A stretch of 64,000 nt of DNA from Bidens hawaiensis (taxonomy: Eukaryota; Streptophyta; Magnoliopsida; Asterales; Asteraceae): positions 1 through 64,000 of the forward strand of contig JAIQDT010000168.1 of NCBI GenBank assembly GCA_021521415.1, in the 5' to 3' direction. Made by a program: the position numbers and the translations under genes. Numbering within the stretch: position 1 is the first letter of the stretch; the number at the start of each line of letters is the position of its first letter. This document shows, piece by piece, positions 31,493 to 44,432 of the stretch. The notes beneath the pieces were generated by a model that did not search any database, was not told where the DNA came from, and was given only the letters and a program-made list of their open reading frames with translations.

Positions 31493-34400
31493 ATGGCACC
31501 AAAACGTTCAGCCCAATTGTCGGAAGTGGACGTGAGCCGTCTGATTGCTCGCCAGTTGGAGGCGGCGATACCAGATATAGTATCGCGCATCGCCGCCAGT
31601 ATTAACAACTCGACCAATCCAACCCCTCCGAGCAATCAAACGACCACCAATAATGACGAGGAACGAAATACTAATCCTCCGCAGAACGAAAACACAATTC
31701 CGAGTAATGACGCACCGCCTAGGGTGGTCGTTACTGATAGTAATGGCCCTATACCTACGGTAGAGACGAACCGTACTGAACCGATTCGTGCATCCAGGGG
31801 ATGTTCGATCAAGGACTTTATGTTGTGCAAACCTCTAGAGTTTAGCGGGTCTGATGGACCAAATGGGTTGGTTAAGTGGATCGAGAAAATAGAATCCGTG
31901 GTGAATATCAGCAACTGCCCCGAGGATTGTGTTGTTAAGTATGCTGCCTGCACATTCATGGACCATGCCTTGACATGGTGGAACACTATAGTGCAGACTC
32001 GCGGTCAGGCGACGACAAACCGCATGACCTGGACAGAGCTCAAGGCTCTTGTATTGGAACATTTCAGCCCGAGAAACGAATTGCAGAAATTAGAAAATGA
32101 ATTGTGGAATCTGGAGATGCAGGGGGCGGACCACTTGGGTTATACGAACCGGTTTAATGAGTTGGCGCGATTGGTACCATGGTTGGTCACCCCGGAGTTG
32201 AAGAGGGTGGAGCGTTATATTTGGGGGCTAACTCCAGTTGTGAGGAGTATAGTCAATTCTGGGGGACACCAGACATATGAGGGTGCGGTGACGCAAGCGG
32301 GTATCGTAACGTACGATTTCGTAAGGAGCGGGTCACTGAAGGTGGCGGGAGAGTCCGCGGGAGGAAAGCGGGGTACACATGACCATAGGACCCAGGAAAA
32401 GCAACAAGGTAAACGTGCTAGACCCACTGCCCAGAACTACGCCATGACTAGTTCGGGCGGAAGGCAAGAACCGCAGAAGGGAACGTTTCCTAAGTGTGGG
32501 AAATGTGGTTACCACCATGGTGGCGTGTGCAAAGAGGTGGTGTGCCACCGGTGTGGCAGGATTGGACACTACGCATCAAATTGTAAGACAAATCTGAACA
32601 ACCTGAACCGACAACCGCAACCTATTCGTGCGCAACCATTTAGGAGTCAACCAGCCCGACAGCAGAACCCGCAAGGAAACCAAATGGTGACCACCAGCCG
32701 TGCTTGCTATGAATGCGGCAGCACGGATCACCTTAAAAGACACTGCCCGAAACTGAACCAGGGAGGAAACGGGAGGCAACCCTCGGGTCAGGCATCGTCG
32801 TCTAATCCGGCGCGAGGCCGAGCATTCGTGATGGGGGTGAACGAGGCACGCCAGGACCCCAGCGTAGTGACAGGTACATTCCTCGTCTCTGATCATTACG
32901 CTTCCGTATTATTTGATACAGGCGCCGATAGAAGTTTTGTCTCCGTTAGATTCCTTTCGATAGCAAACCTTCCTATTGGTGAAACCATAGAACCTTACAC
33001 CGTAGAAGTCGCTAACGGTAAAACCATGATAGTTAATCGGATAGTTCGGAATTGCCCTTTTATTCTGAACGAACAATCCTTTCTGATTGACTTTTTACCA
33101 GTAGAATTGGGTAGTTTTGACGTGATGGTGGGAATGGATTGGTTAGCACGTAATAGGGTAGAAATAAACTGTGAAAAGAAAATCGTCAAGATCCGGGTGT
33201 CGGATGACGAGGAGGTATTAGTGCATGGAGAAAAATCCGGCACCATGATACCATTTATATCCCACCTCAAGGTGTTAAAATATATACGTCAGGGATGTGT
33301 GGCGTATCTAGCGAGCCTGACGGCCGCTGATTCTGAGGAAAAACGGGTGGACGATATTCCCGTGGTACGCGAATTTCCACAAGTTTTCCCAGAGGAACTT
33401 CCTGGATTACCGCCAACCCGACAGGTCGAATTCAGAATCGATCTGTTACCTCAAGCTGGCCCTGTTGCTAAGGCACCTTACCGACTTGCACCATCTGAGA
33501 TGCAAGAATTATCCAACCAGTTGCAAGAATTGTTGGATAAAGGATTTATTCGTCCTAGTTATTTCCCGTGGGGTGCACCGGTACTATTCGTGAAAAAGAA
33601 GGACGGGAGCCTTAGAATGTGCATTGATTACAGGGAGTTGAACAAGTTGACAATCAAAAATAGGTATCCTCTTCCCCGAATCGATGATCTGTTCGACCAA
33701 CTACAAGGTGCGAGCTACTTCTTAAAAATAGATCTTAGATCGGGATACCATCAGGTTAGAATCCAGGAGGAGGATATCCCAAAAACCGCATTCCGGACTC
33801 GTTACGGCCATTACGAGTTCTTAGTTATGCCTTTTGGGCTAACAAATGCGCCAGCTGTATTCATGGATCTCATGAATCGAGTCTGTAAACCCTACCTCGA
33901 TAAATTCGTCATCGTGTTTATTGACGATATATTGATTTACTCAAAGAGTAAAGAAGAGCACGAGCAACACTTGAGATTAATTTTAGAGCTTCTAAATCAG
34001 GAGAAGTTGTTTGCAAAATTCTCCAAGTGTAACTTCTGGTTACAAGAAGTGCAATTCCTGGGATACGTTATAAACCATCAAGGAATACACGTTGATCCAA
34101 GTAAGGTTGAAGCGGTTAAGAGTTGGCAAGCGCCTAAATCGCCAAAGGAAGTCCGCCAATTCTTAGGCTTAGCTGGATATTATCGTCGATTTATAGAGAA
34201 CTTTTCCAGCATTGCCCAACCTTTAACCCTCCTGACTCAAAAGGATCGAAAGTATAATTGGGGAGAAGAACAGGAAGCGGCGTTTCAAACGCTAAAACAA
34301 AGATTGTGCCAAGCGCCGATCTTAAGTCTCCCCGACGGAGACGATGGTTTTGTCGTGTATTGTGACGCGTCCCGTAGAGGATTGGGATGTGTGTTGATGC

Positions 34401-36199
34401 AGAATAATAAAGTCATAGCCTATGCTTCCCGACAGTTAAAAGTACACGAGAAAAATTACACTACTCATGACTTAGAACTGGGAGCAGTTATCTTCGCACT
34501 TAAAATTTGGAGACATTATCTCTACGGTACAAAGTGCACCATCTTCACCGATCATAAAAGTTTGCAACACATATTCGATCAGAAAGAACTGAATATGAGA
34601 CAACGAAGATGGGTCGAATTATTAAGCGACAATGACTGTGACATCCGTTATCACCCCGGCAAGGCTAACGTCGTAGCCGATGCCTTGAGTAGGAAGGATC
34701 GGGTTAAGCCATTGCGAGTGCGAGCGCTGGGGATGATAGTCCAGTCGAACCTTTCGGATTTGATTCGAGTCGCTCAACGTGAGGCGTTGAAAGAGGAACA
34801 ATTGGAAAAAGAGGGACTTTACGGTAACGAGAAGAATTTCGAACAGCGCGTGGACGAAATTCTCTATTTCAAAAATCGGATTTGGATCCCGACCCTCCAT
34901 GACCTTCGTGAATTAATCATGGACGAAGCGCATAAATCGAAATATTCCATACATCCGGGATCGGATAAGATGTACCAGGATGTGAAGGAGTTCTACTGGT
35001 GGCCGGGTATGAAAAAGGAAATAGCCACATACGTCGGCAAGTGTACGACGTGTGCGAGGGTTAAGGCGGAGCACCAGAAACCTTCGGGAATGTTACAACA
35101 ACCGGAAATTCCCGAATGGAAGTGGGAGCAGATCACGATGGACTTTGTGACACATCTCCCCAAGACGTCCCGAGGACATGATGCAATTTGGGTAGTCGTG
35201 GATCGATTAACCAAATCGGCACATTTTATCCCGATTAGGAATAATTATAACACTGAGAGACTTGCGCAGATTTATATAAATGAAATTGTGTCTCGTCATG
35301 GGATGCCCATCTCAATCATCTCTGATCGGGATAGCCATTTCACCTCCAAACTTTGGCAAGCTGTCCAAGAAGCATTGGGAACACGTATTGACCTAAGCAC
35401 AGCTTACCACCCTCAGACCGATGGTCAGTCTGAGAGGACCATTCAAACTTTGGAGGATTTACTTCGTGCCTGCGTACTGGACTTTAAGGGAAACTGGGAT
35501 CAACATCTCCCACTCGTTGAATTTTCCTATAATAACAGTTACCATAGCAGTATAAAGGCAGCACCTTATGAAGCATTGTATGGACGGAAGTGCCGATCAC
35601 CACTTTGCTGGTCTGAAGTGGGTGACTCGCAGGTCATTAGATCGGATCTGGTCTAGGAGACGACCAGCAAGATTCTTGAAATTAAGAAAAACCTGAAAGC
35701 CGCGCGGGATCGGCAGAAGAGTTATGCCGATACCCGTCGAAAACCGTTGTCATTTGAGAATGGGGAAAAGGTATATTTGAAAGTATCACCCTGGAAAGGA
35801 GTGGTCAGATTTGGAAAGGCGGGGAAGTTGGCCCCTAGATACATTGGACCATTCAGCATCACTGCAAAAATCGGTCCGGTAGCTTACCGATTAGAACTGC
35901 CTGAGGAACTAAGTGCAGTTCATAACGTGTTTCATGTGTCAAATTTGAAAAGATGTCTGGCGGATGAGACATCGGTGTTACCCTTAGAGGGTGTTCAAAT
36001 AAATGATAAGCTCAACTTCGTAGAGGAGTCCATTGAAATAGTGGACGGTAAGATCAAGCAACTTAGACACAATAATATTTCGTTGGTCAAAGTTAGATGG
36101 AATTCGCAACGAGGCCCAGAATTTACTTGGGAACGAAAGGATGAATTTCGGAAGAAATTCCCCCACCTATTTCCTCAAAAGGAAGTAGTTGACGTGTAA
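31493..36199 (+). pseudogene. gag-pol: Gag-Pol of element B, one nonsense codon
   Basis: The frame of 1,568 codons starts [15 protein letters not shown] at the ATG at 31,493 and is open except for a TAG at 35,654-35,656 (codon about 1,388), inside the integrase C-terminal region after VIRSDLV. Domains: Gag capsid ([22 protein letters not shown]); knuckles [14 protein letters not shown] and [14 protein letters not shown]; protease FDTGADRSF (about 473); RT FIDD (about 808); RNase [12 protein letters not shown] and [10 protein letters not shown]; integrase [26 protein letters not shown] and [11 protein letters not shown]; then, past the stop, the GPF region and chromodomain ([15 protein letters not shown]). 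The sister element I has Gln at the stop position, so a single C-to-T change explains it. All catalytic residues remain. Confidence 0.93.
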
Positions 36200-36222
36200 A
36201 ATTTCGAGGACGAAATTTTTAT

Positions 36223-36234
36223 AACGGGGGAGAA
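36223..36234 (+). other. Polypurine tract of element B
   Basis: AACGGGGGAGAA abuts the TGTAACGATTCC start of the 3' LTR. Confidence 0.85.
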
Positions 36235-39200
36235 TGTAACGATTCCGGCAAATTCAGGTATACCCTAGCCGGAATATACTATTTACGTGTTATTCAATAC
36301 TGAATATATGAATTATAATGTGTTTATACGAGTATATAAGATTCACAGTACGAATTATACTCGAATGAACAACCAGTCGTATCGGAATTACGATTAAACA
36401 ATGAACGATTATTGAAACCCGAACGAATCGGGAATTACATTATAGACAAAATATATAATGTTTAGTAATGTTTACGAAGTATTAAAGCTTCGGGATAAGT
36501 GAATTATAGCACAGAAAAAGAATGGTAAGTTTAATGGTACGTCAGTACGTTAAACGAGACCTTTAACATCAAACCAAGCAAGAGACGATCGATCAAACCG
36601 AAAAAGATGCACAATGACCGACAATATGATGTTTTAAGTCAATAAATGTCATGGTTTAAGTTTTTAAAGTTTTTAAGTCGGTTTTATGTAAATTTTATTT
36701 TAACCCGAAAAACGACCATTTTGGGCTCGTTTTAAGCCGAATTACGCGTTTAAATGAGAAACGAACTGAACCAGATTATCCAAAACATTATCCGGATTAC
36801 GGAAATCCGAATATGTGGCTTAGAATGGACTTGTGGGTCCCATCCCACCCCATATGGTGGACCGATCGGCCCACCCCTTCCATAATATCATTTCATTTTC
36901 TTTTTTTCAATATCAAACTCTCTCAAATCTCTTCATACATTTCAAGTGTTCATCCAAATTCATCACTTTTAACCAAGAACACAAGGTATAAGCATGTTAT
37001 AATGCATAATCTTTGGTGTTGATTTCTTAATTTTGAGTTGTTTTGCAAGAACAAGAGGTTCCAAGTGAAATATGGGTGAAAACCCGAGATGGAACCGATC
37101 CTTGCTTGATCAAGTGATGTATACAAGTTACACACGGGATCTTGGTCCAAGAAACGAGTTAAAAGTGTCAATAACGAATTTTTACGGTTAAAAACCTTTG
37201 TTTTTATATCAAAACCGACACTATGAAAGAAATGGTTTGATTGTTGGTGTAACTTGCTTGGTATAGTGTTATTGTGCTTGTAAGTGTTGTATCTAGTGGC
37301 TAGCAAAGGCTAGAAACCAAGATCTTTGCGATCTAACGCTAGAAAACACAAGATAGTTCGGTTTTCGCGTGGTTTATGTATTTTGGACCGATTGTAGTAC
37401 GCTTAGAGTCAGGTCAAGAAATTTCACATAGATGATCTACACATGAAAATATGAGATCTGTGAATTTTTGGTAATTTTTGGATAAAGGATGAATATTTGG
37501 TGAATTTAATGCTCGGTTTTGGCCAAAAATGGTGAAAAATAGCTAAACTTGATGAAAAATTCTGGAAAACTAAGGATAAGCTTTTTATAACACATAAAAG
37601 TCACAAACAAAATTTGAGCTCAGTTGGAGAAGACTAAGGGGGCTTTTCGGTAAAACGAGTTCTAGGGCTTTCTAGCTCGGTTTTTGTAAAAATGGCTTGA
37701 AAAATGAGTTTTGGGTTCTGGAAAAATTCCAGGGAGTTATGAGGATGGCAGGGATCATCCCGGAAAAATTTGGGATTTTTCTAAAGTCTTTTGGTATTTT
37801 TGACATATTTAGTGTTTTAATGATGATTAAAAATAGATAAATAAATGTAAATATAAAAATTAAATCTGGAAAATTTTTGTAAAATTTCTTACTGTCAAAA
37901 TAAGTGTTGTGTAAAATTTCAAGACCCGAGACTAAACGGGTAATTATTTGTGCTAAAAAGAACATAAAAACAAATTTCTAAAGCTTAAAACGTGTAAACC
38001 GGCAAAGTTCGCATAAGCGAGCTGACTGGTGCATAAAAACCCTAAAAATCGGCCATTTTCATAATACTAAGTAAATTAAATAAAAGTAAATCATCTGAAA
38101 ATAATTCGGATGATTTGGGTAATTTTACACGATTTTACTGTTTCCGGCACCTAAATGACGGAAACGGGCCCCGCGGCCAAACGGGGTGTCCAAACCGAGC
38201 TCTAATTTCATCACTTTAACTAAAATAACAGTCAAACACCATTTTTGGGTCGGGTGTGAACAAACTCATTTTTGAAACTAAAAACGGATAACCGTGCTAG
38301 GCACGCAAATCAAGGAAAACATAAAAATGATAATTTTGACCGTCAGACTCTAAGTAATGTCACAATCTGGGTCCTTAGAAGTGTCACGGGGTTAACATTG
38401 TCCCCGGATCGAGTACAGTACTGGGTTAACAATGTCCCCAGATGTACCGATTGACACGTATTTAATTTATGGGAATTATATAGTAACGACTAGATATCAT
38501 ATTACAGATCCAGGCTTATAGCAGTTCATTGTATCACGTCCCGACTCACAGAAAGGTGAGTTTTCATGAGCCCCTTTTTATGAACCGTTTTAAATATTTT
38601 CCCGGGGCGGAAAACATGTCTTTATTTAAGTATTTAAGTACATACCGATCGTATGGAAACACTTGTATATTTATATATATATGGTTTGATGCACAGAATA
38701 TATAAATTGTTTATCATGTGGAATTGTTCTGGGGTAACATAGTTCCCAGAGGTTATTATTGTTATGGGGTAACATAGTTCTCGGAGGTTATTATTGTTCT
38801 GGGGTAACATAGTTCCCAGAGGTTATTATTGTTCTGGGTAACATAGTTCCCAGAAGATTAATGAAAATGTTCTGGGGAAACATAGTTCCCAGCATATTTA
38901 CATTGCTAATAAATGATTATTAAAATGATCTGTCAGTGTTTATTTAAATTAGTGAAACTCACCAACTATTCGTAGTTGACCCGTTTTCTTTACATGTTTT
39001 CTAGGTATGCCCAAGTTGGAATGATTGTTATGTGCTTAATGATCTGTGCTACTTGTTGGAAGCTTGCTGATCTATATTTTCTAATGAATATATTAATGTC
39101 TTATCGGTAAAAACATGTGTGTAACACCTAGACAGTAACGAAACTCGCAACAATGTAATATGATATAAATTAATGTAGTGGTATTTTCTTTATAAGCAAT

Positions 39201-39266
39201 GCTGTTGATATCAGATGTGTCTGTTGCATCCCGTGTACGTTTCCGCTGCGGTTACGGGGTGTTACA
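36235..39266 (+). repeat. 3' LTR of element B
   Basis: This 3,032-bp LTR runs from TGTAACGATTCC to GGGGTGTTACA. It includes the 35-bp tandem repeat (about 38,726-38,890). A comparable LTR in inverse orientation belongs to element I (58,273-61,390). The short ORFs inside look non-coding. Confidence 0.92.
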
Positions 39267-39913
39267 CCTTCTAAGGTCATAACATACAGGGTAACAGGGA
39301 ACTCATGTCCTTCTAATTCTATCTTAAAATCCTTAACCATTTGCATTATCCTAACCGAGGTCTCAACAGTGTTTCTACTTTAAAAGTTTTAGGCACACGG
39401 AAAAATTTCATCTTGGCTAACTTACTAAATGTCGTAGCCACAAAACTACTATTTGCACTTGAATCAAACAACACAGAAGCGGAGATATCGTTTACTAAAA
39501 ACATCAGGGATTTGTTTGGCCTGCTACTGAGTCAACATATAGGCCCTAGTCCAATGCCTATCCTAGTTATCATCTTTCTTTTTATTACCCCCAGCTTCAC
39601 CAAGCGTGCAATCCCTTGCTAGGTGTCTTGTTAGACCGCTCCTATAACACGCGGGCTTTGCAAGGCAGTCCTGAGCAAAATGTCCCATATTTTAACATTT
39701 GTAACAGGCATTTGACCCTAACCTGCATTCCCCACCATGGGACTTTCCATATTTGTGACACACATCAGAACCAGTACCCCACTTGCACTCACCTGCGTAA
39801 ATCTAACCACAAGTCTTGCACGACTTCTTCTCCCACACTTTTTGTCTCTTATTTCTAGGGTTTCACGATTAGGTACCGGGTCGCTTAGAAATAACAACCC
39901 ATTTCTTCTCTTT
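39267..39913 (-). pseudogene. Element E, left half: gypsy Gag zinc knuckle and protease remnant
   Basis: On the minus strand the stretch encodes CHKYGKSHGGEC and CYKC, stop, NMGHFAQDC (about 39,664-39,709), a degenerate CCHC array. Further along the protease region reads ASVLFDSSANSSFVATTF (about 39,450-39,500), where the catalytic DT/SGA has become DSSA. Several stops interrupt it. The N-terminal gag half of the same element continues at 52,221 on the far side of element D. The right end of element B abuts its left edge, so the rest of its pol is not in the window. Confidence 0.72.
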
Positions 39914-42900
39914 TGTGACATTCGTGACAAAACGAGGTATATTATATTCACTACGTAACAAGTAAACGATAAATCGGTTAATTCGTAGTGCTTAAACGAG
40001 TAACCGACCGATACTAATTATGACCCGTATACATACTGAGGGGTCGTATACGGGTTATATATATTATAGAGGCTAACATATTGATATTTAGGCCCCAGTA
40101 CGTTTAAAACTCTTTAAACGAAAAAGGTTTCGTTTATCGATACGCTATAAGCTTAAACGCAATCGTTAATATCAAAACGAGCGTTGTAGCATCCGTTAAG
40201 CCGAAAAAGATTTATAAAACACTTATATGACATTTTCTAAGCAATCCGTGAAAATATTTTGAAATTTTACAACGAGTCAGTACGTTTTTCTTATTTTACA
40301 AAAAGAAGTTGAAAAACACTCGTTTTCGCGCTAGTTTTCGCACTCGAACTAGTTTTTCTTGCGAAAAACCGAACCCGAATTAAATTTTGGACCGACGTTT
40401 ACGTATGGCACAAATACCGATGCACCATTGGGCCAAAAAGGAGGCCCAATGGGCCTTATATGCTTGCGGCCGGCCCCCCTCACACTATCCCACAAAAGAT
40501 ATTTCTTTGAAATATTCATGAATAAGCCACCTATTTTTATACCTAAAACTTAAAGACCAGACCATCTTCAGCTGTTCTTCCAAACCTTTGCCTTAAACCC
40601 ACATGTAAGTTTAAATTTCATGAACTTTTAACCATGTTTTAACTAAGTTATAATCTTATAAAAGTGTTTTGATTAGTATTAAACATGTTTAACCATCCAA
40701 AAACCATAAAAATGAAGTAAAATCTTGTTTTGAAGTTAAACATGTTTACAAACCAGGAACATATACTTTTTTGGTCAAAAACGCGGATTAGAACATGAAT
40801 ATAACGTTTTTACGGTTTGAAAGTTTGGTTTGAGCCCAAAACCGAAACCCTAATTATCAAGGCTGCCACATGGATGATTTATGCTTGGTTTGATGTTATA
40901 TGATATGTAGATACACTGAGTTTGCAACCCGAGACCCGGAAAGTCGTTTAAGCTAGCAAAACTCATCGAAAACCGACAAGGTAAACCCGTAACACTCGTT
41001 TAAGTGTTGTTTAGTATTAGGTTGTGACTTGCTTGTTTTTAGCTTGTGAAAATTTTCAGGGACATTAGGGATCATTTAAATGAGTCCCTGTTCAAATTTG
41101 GTAATTTTTTGATAAACGGAGAATATTTGGTGAATTTATTTCCGTTTATGAACGTTTATTTGGAAAAATAGCTAAACATATTGAAAAATTATGAAACTTG
41201 GTTTTGGTGATATGTGATGTTAAAATCACTGGTAAAGTTAGGGGGTTATTGGAAATTCCTAAGTATGGTTTGTGAAATTATGATTTAACCGAATTTTAAC
41301 AGCCGAAAAACGCACAAAAAGGCATTTTTTTCTAAAGATTTACGTTCTGGAGATTTTTCATGGGCTGTGTAATAACATTGAGGCCATTTGTAAAAATTAT
41401 CGGATTTTTCGGAGGTCGTTTGATATAAACGGGCCATTTATTATACGATTATAACCTATTAAATGAATTTTTATAAATAAATAATTAATCATAAAATTTC
41501 TGAAAATATTTTTATAAAATTCTCCATGTTATAATGTATTTTTAAAAAAATTTACATAATTTATACATGAGCACATATTCAGTTATTATTAATCAAAGAT
41601 TTAAATTTTAATTGTTTTAACGAAACCAGCAGTTTTGTGTTTAACGGACTGACTGGTATGTCAAAATGTCAAAAGTGGTCAAATATCATATTTTTGAATT
41701 AAATTGATTAAAACAAACTTTTTACGAGAATTCCGGACAATTCGGGTGGATTGTACGTGTTTCGTATAATCAAACCCGTGTGAAAACGGAAACGAACCCT
41801 GCGATCGAACCAGATACCGAAACCTTAAAATTCATTCATAAATCAAATCATTTTATCAATTAATATATTTACTTAAGTTTATGTGATCTTACCTAATCCC
41901 GAAACGCATAAACGATCAACTGGGCTAGGCTCGGGAAACGGTGAAACTGAGCCAAATCCAGTTTTAAACATTTCATAGTATACAACGTCACAATCTAAGA
42001 CTATGGTCATGTTCTGGGCCTAACAGCTATATCTAGATTATCTATACAGCCCGATTTAGCTTGAACGCTGTACTAGTATTAACGATACGATACCGTTTAT
42101 AGGAATCAGGCTATAAGCGAGACACCTGACTTATAGATACATAATTTCTGTGCGAACTACGATAAGGTGAGTTTCACGACCCCCACTTTCTAAACTGTTT
42201 TACGAACTTTTGGGGTGGAAAGCATGTTTACATATACTTATATACTTGAAAACGTGTGATGATGTGAATTATCTAAGTACTAACACTTGAAAGTCCCCAC
42301 AAACACAAGTGATTAACTTCGTGCCGGTGACGTGTGGATAGTACTATCGGTTTGACAAACCCAACTGACAGAGCCGGTGGGGTATGCCAGAACATGTTAA
42401 CCCAGTTGCACATTGTCATTTATACTTATTACATTCTGCTATGTGTTGTTAGACATAGTACATACTTGGGGCAAAGTGGCTGTTAAATGCCAACGGGAGT
42501 GCATGGGCAGGGGTGGCCATGTGTTTTAGCTCGTTTCGGTTTCACTTGTGGCTTAGGATAATACATCATACACATACATGTATACATACACACTGTAAAC
42601 TTTACGAACTCGTATACTGATTTCGTTGATACTCGTGAAACTTGAAACTCATCAACTAGACGTAGTTGACCCGTTTTAACATGCTTTTCAGGTAAAGCAA
42701 AAGTGGAATGATTTGCTTACGTGCTTGGTGTTAGAAGGAGAGTTAAATAGCTGTGAATAGACGCAGATATATAATATTAAATAAAAAGCTCATAAACCGG
42801 TTATGTGATTCTCATCTAGTTTGTAAACATAGTACCAACCCATGTAATATGATGTAAATTAGTTTGTGAATTTCTTTATAAACAATGTTGTTGATACCAG

Positions 42901-42957
42901 TATTATCTGTTACATTCCCGTTTTACGCTTCCGCAACTACCTAGTCGGGGTGTGACA
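39914..42957 (+). repeat. 5' LTR of element D
   Basis: This 3,044-bp LTR runs from TGTGACATTCGTGAC to GGGGTGTGACA. It matches 49,217-52,220 throughout with scattered differences. It holds no recognisable gene. Confidence 0.92.
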
Positions 42958-42962
42958 GAAGT

Positions 42963-42975
42963 TGGTATCAGAGCC
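42963..42975 (+). other. Primer binding site of element D
   Basis: TGGTATCAGAGCC, complementary to initiator tRNA-Met, lies 5 bp after the LTR end. The next 30 bp (TTGGTTATAAAGAATTAGG and on) match the leader of element B closely. Confidence 0.9.
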
Positions 42976-43344
42976 ATTGGTTATAAAGAATTAGGATGTC
43001 CCTTAGGATACCCTAAGATAACCGTAGGCTCGATTAACTCTGGGAATAAAATAATATTAAATAATATACAATGATGATTCTCGTGATGAACGCGAATGGA
43101 TAAGTGGGTTATTATGGTTCGGAACGTAATAACGGACTTGTTTGTACGAAGGAATTCGAGAAGAAGTCGATAAACAATCGAATAGGTAAAAACAACAACA
43201 TATGTGTATTAGATATAATAATAAATAAATATCTATGTATATAAACGATTATTTGTGCTTATGTGTATAAATACCTGCATGTATTTTATTAAGATTAATA
43301 CTATTATGAAATATTATTCTTATTACTAACCATTGTGTAGGAAC

Positions 43345-44076
43345 ATGTCGAGGTCTACTGATCGTTTATCTATTGCGGTACCAGCTTTACCTGAAGAAGA
43401 TGAGGACCCTGAAGAGGAAACAGGGGAAGAATCGGAAGAAGATATGAGTGAGAGTTTAGGGGACGCTGTAGTGCCACATGAGGTGCCGACCGACCAGCCT
43501 GATTTATCGGGCTATAGGTGTGATAGTTACCCTCCTATGGAAACACCTAGGCTAGAGGCTGGAGCGACTAGTGCTTATCATTCACCGATTAGAGCACCCA
43601 GATCCCCTACTCCACCTGTACAGCATACATCAGTACCCCCACCCACTATTAGAAACCGTCAGACCGCTCGTATTTCAGTGCGGCCACCTGAGCACACCTC
43701 TCCCCCACCTCGATCTACATACCATAGGGGAGAAACATCACGTGTCTAGGTCACTGAGATACCTATTCCTTCTTGCGGTTTACCCGCCCCGGTACCCGAG
43801 CCACCTCGTCATTCTGATTCAGCATGGTTGGGTTTAGCAACTGATCAGATTTTTGAACAATCACATTCGATAAGTAACCTAAACCAGCATAGACATGATA
43901 TGCAAGATCACATGTGGTACATGCAGCAAGAAATCAGAAATGTGCAAAGATCTAGTGCTCACAGCCACGGGCGTCAGGATCGGGCAATAATACTACTAGG
44001 AGTATGTTTAGCGGTTAATGCAGCTCTAGTGGCTGCTGTTGTTTGGTTGTGGCTTCATGTTACAAAGAATGGATAG
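43345..44076 (+). pseudogene. Pre-gag ORF of element D, one in-frame stop
   Basis: This is the homologue of the B ORF at 30,519-31,118. It starts MSRSTDRLS at 43,345, is strongly acidic (DEDPEEETGEESEEDMSES), then Pro-rich with PRSPTPP, TARIS, SPPPR and RGETS in the same order as B. A TAG at 43,747-43,749 interrupts it and the frame resumes unchanged. A Gln/His-rich, possibly helical part (MQDHMWYMQQEIRNVQR) leads to a hydrophobic segment (AIILLGVCLAVNAALVAAVV) and a short basic end. The position is also the same: after the primer site, before gag. Conservation of layout despite strong sequence divergence argues that it was once a functional protein of this lineage. The function is unknown. 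Confidence 0.7.
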
Positions 44077-44182
44077 GACATAGTAGTATAGCCTTATGTA
44101 TATAGTCTATTGATATCCCAAGCAGCATTTTGTTACAGCGTGTTGGGCTGACTTGGGAGTTGTTTGCGGTTTAGTACTATTT

Positions 44183-44275
44183 CAAGCACTGGCCCTTATC
44201 GGGTTAAGTCTACATGTCACTTAGTGACAAATTTTGATACGCATATACAAGCGCTGGCCTATACCAGGTTAAGCC
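44183..44275 (+). promoter_or_regulatory. Two copies of the pre-gag motif in element D
   Basis: CAAGCACTGGCCC then GGGTTAAGTC at 44,183-44,210, and CAAGCGCTGGCC then AGGTTAAGCC at 44,248-44,275. They correspond to the single copy at 31,286 in element B. Confidence 0.5.
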
Positions 44276-44432
44276 TATGCGCTAATTTTGGATGCATATG
44301 TACAGTAATGATTATAAATAATACAAATGTGTTTTCTTTGGCATAGTTATGTGTTGTGAAATTGTAATATCGTAAAGTTGTGCTGGTCATAGTGAGACGA
44401 TAACAATTATTATATAATTGATTATTTATAGA

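Larger units (their letters stand above)
29141..39266 (+). mobile_element. Element B: chromodomain gypsy element with pre-gag ORF, 5'-truncated LTR
   Basis: B has a partial 5' LTR, primer site, an extra ORF, gag-pol with one stop codon, polypurine tract and a complete 3,032-bp 3' LTR. The left two thirds of the 5' LTR are missing; element A abuts the remainder at 29,141. About a dozen differences are visible over the roughly 1 kb shared by the two LTRs, so B is older than A. Element I (58,273 onward) belongs to the same family. Its right flank is the gag-protease remnant of element E. Confidence 0.9.

Noticed and set aside
43333..44076. Treating the two plus-strand ORFs before D gag as two separate genes
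   Set aside because: They are in the same frame, separated by one TAG, and together match the single ORF of element B.
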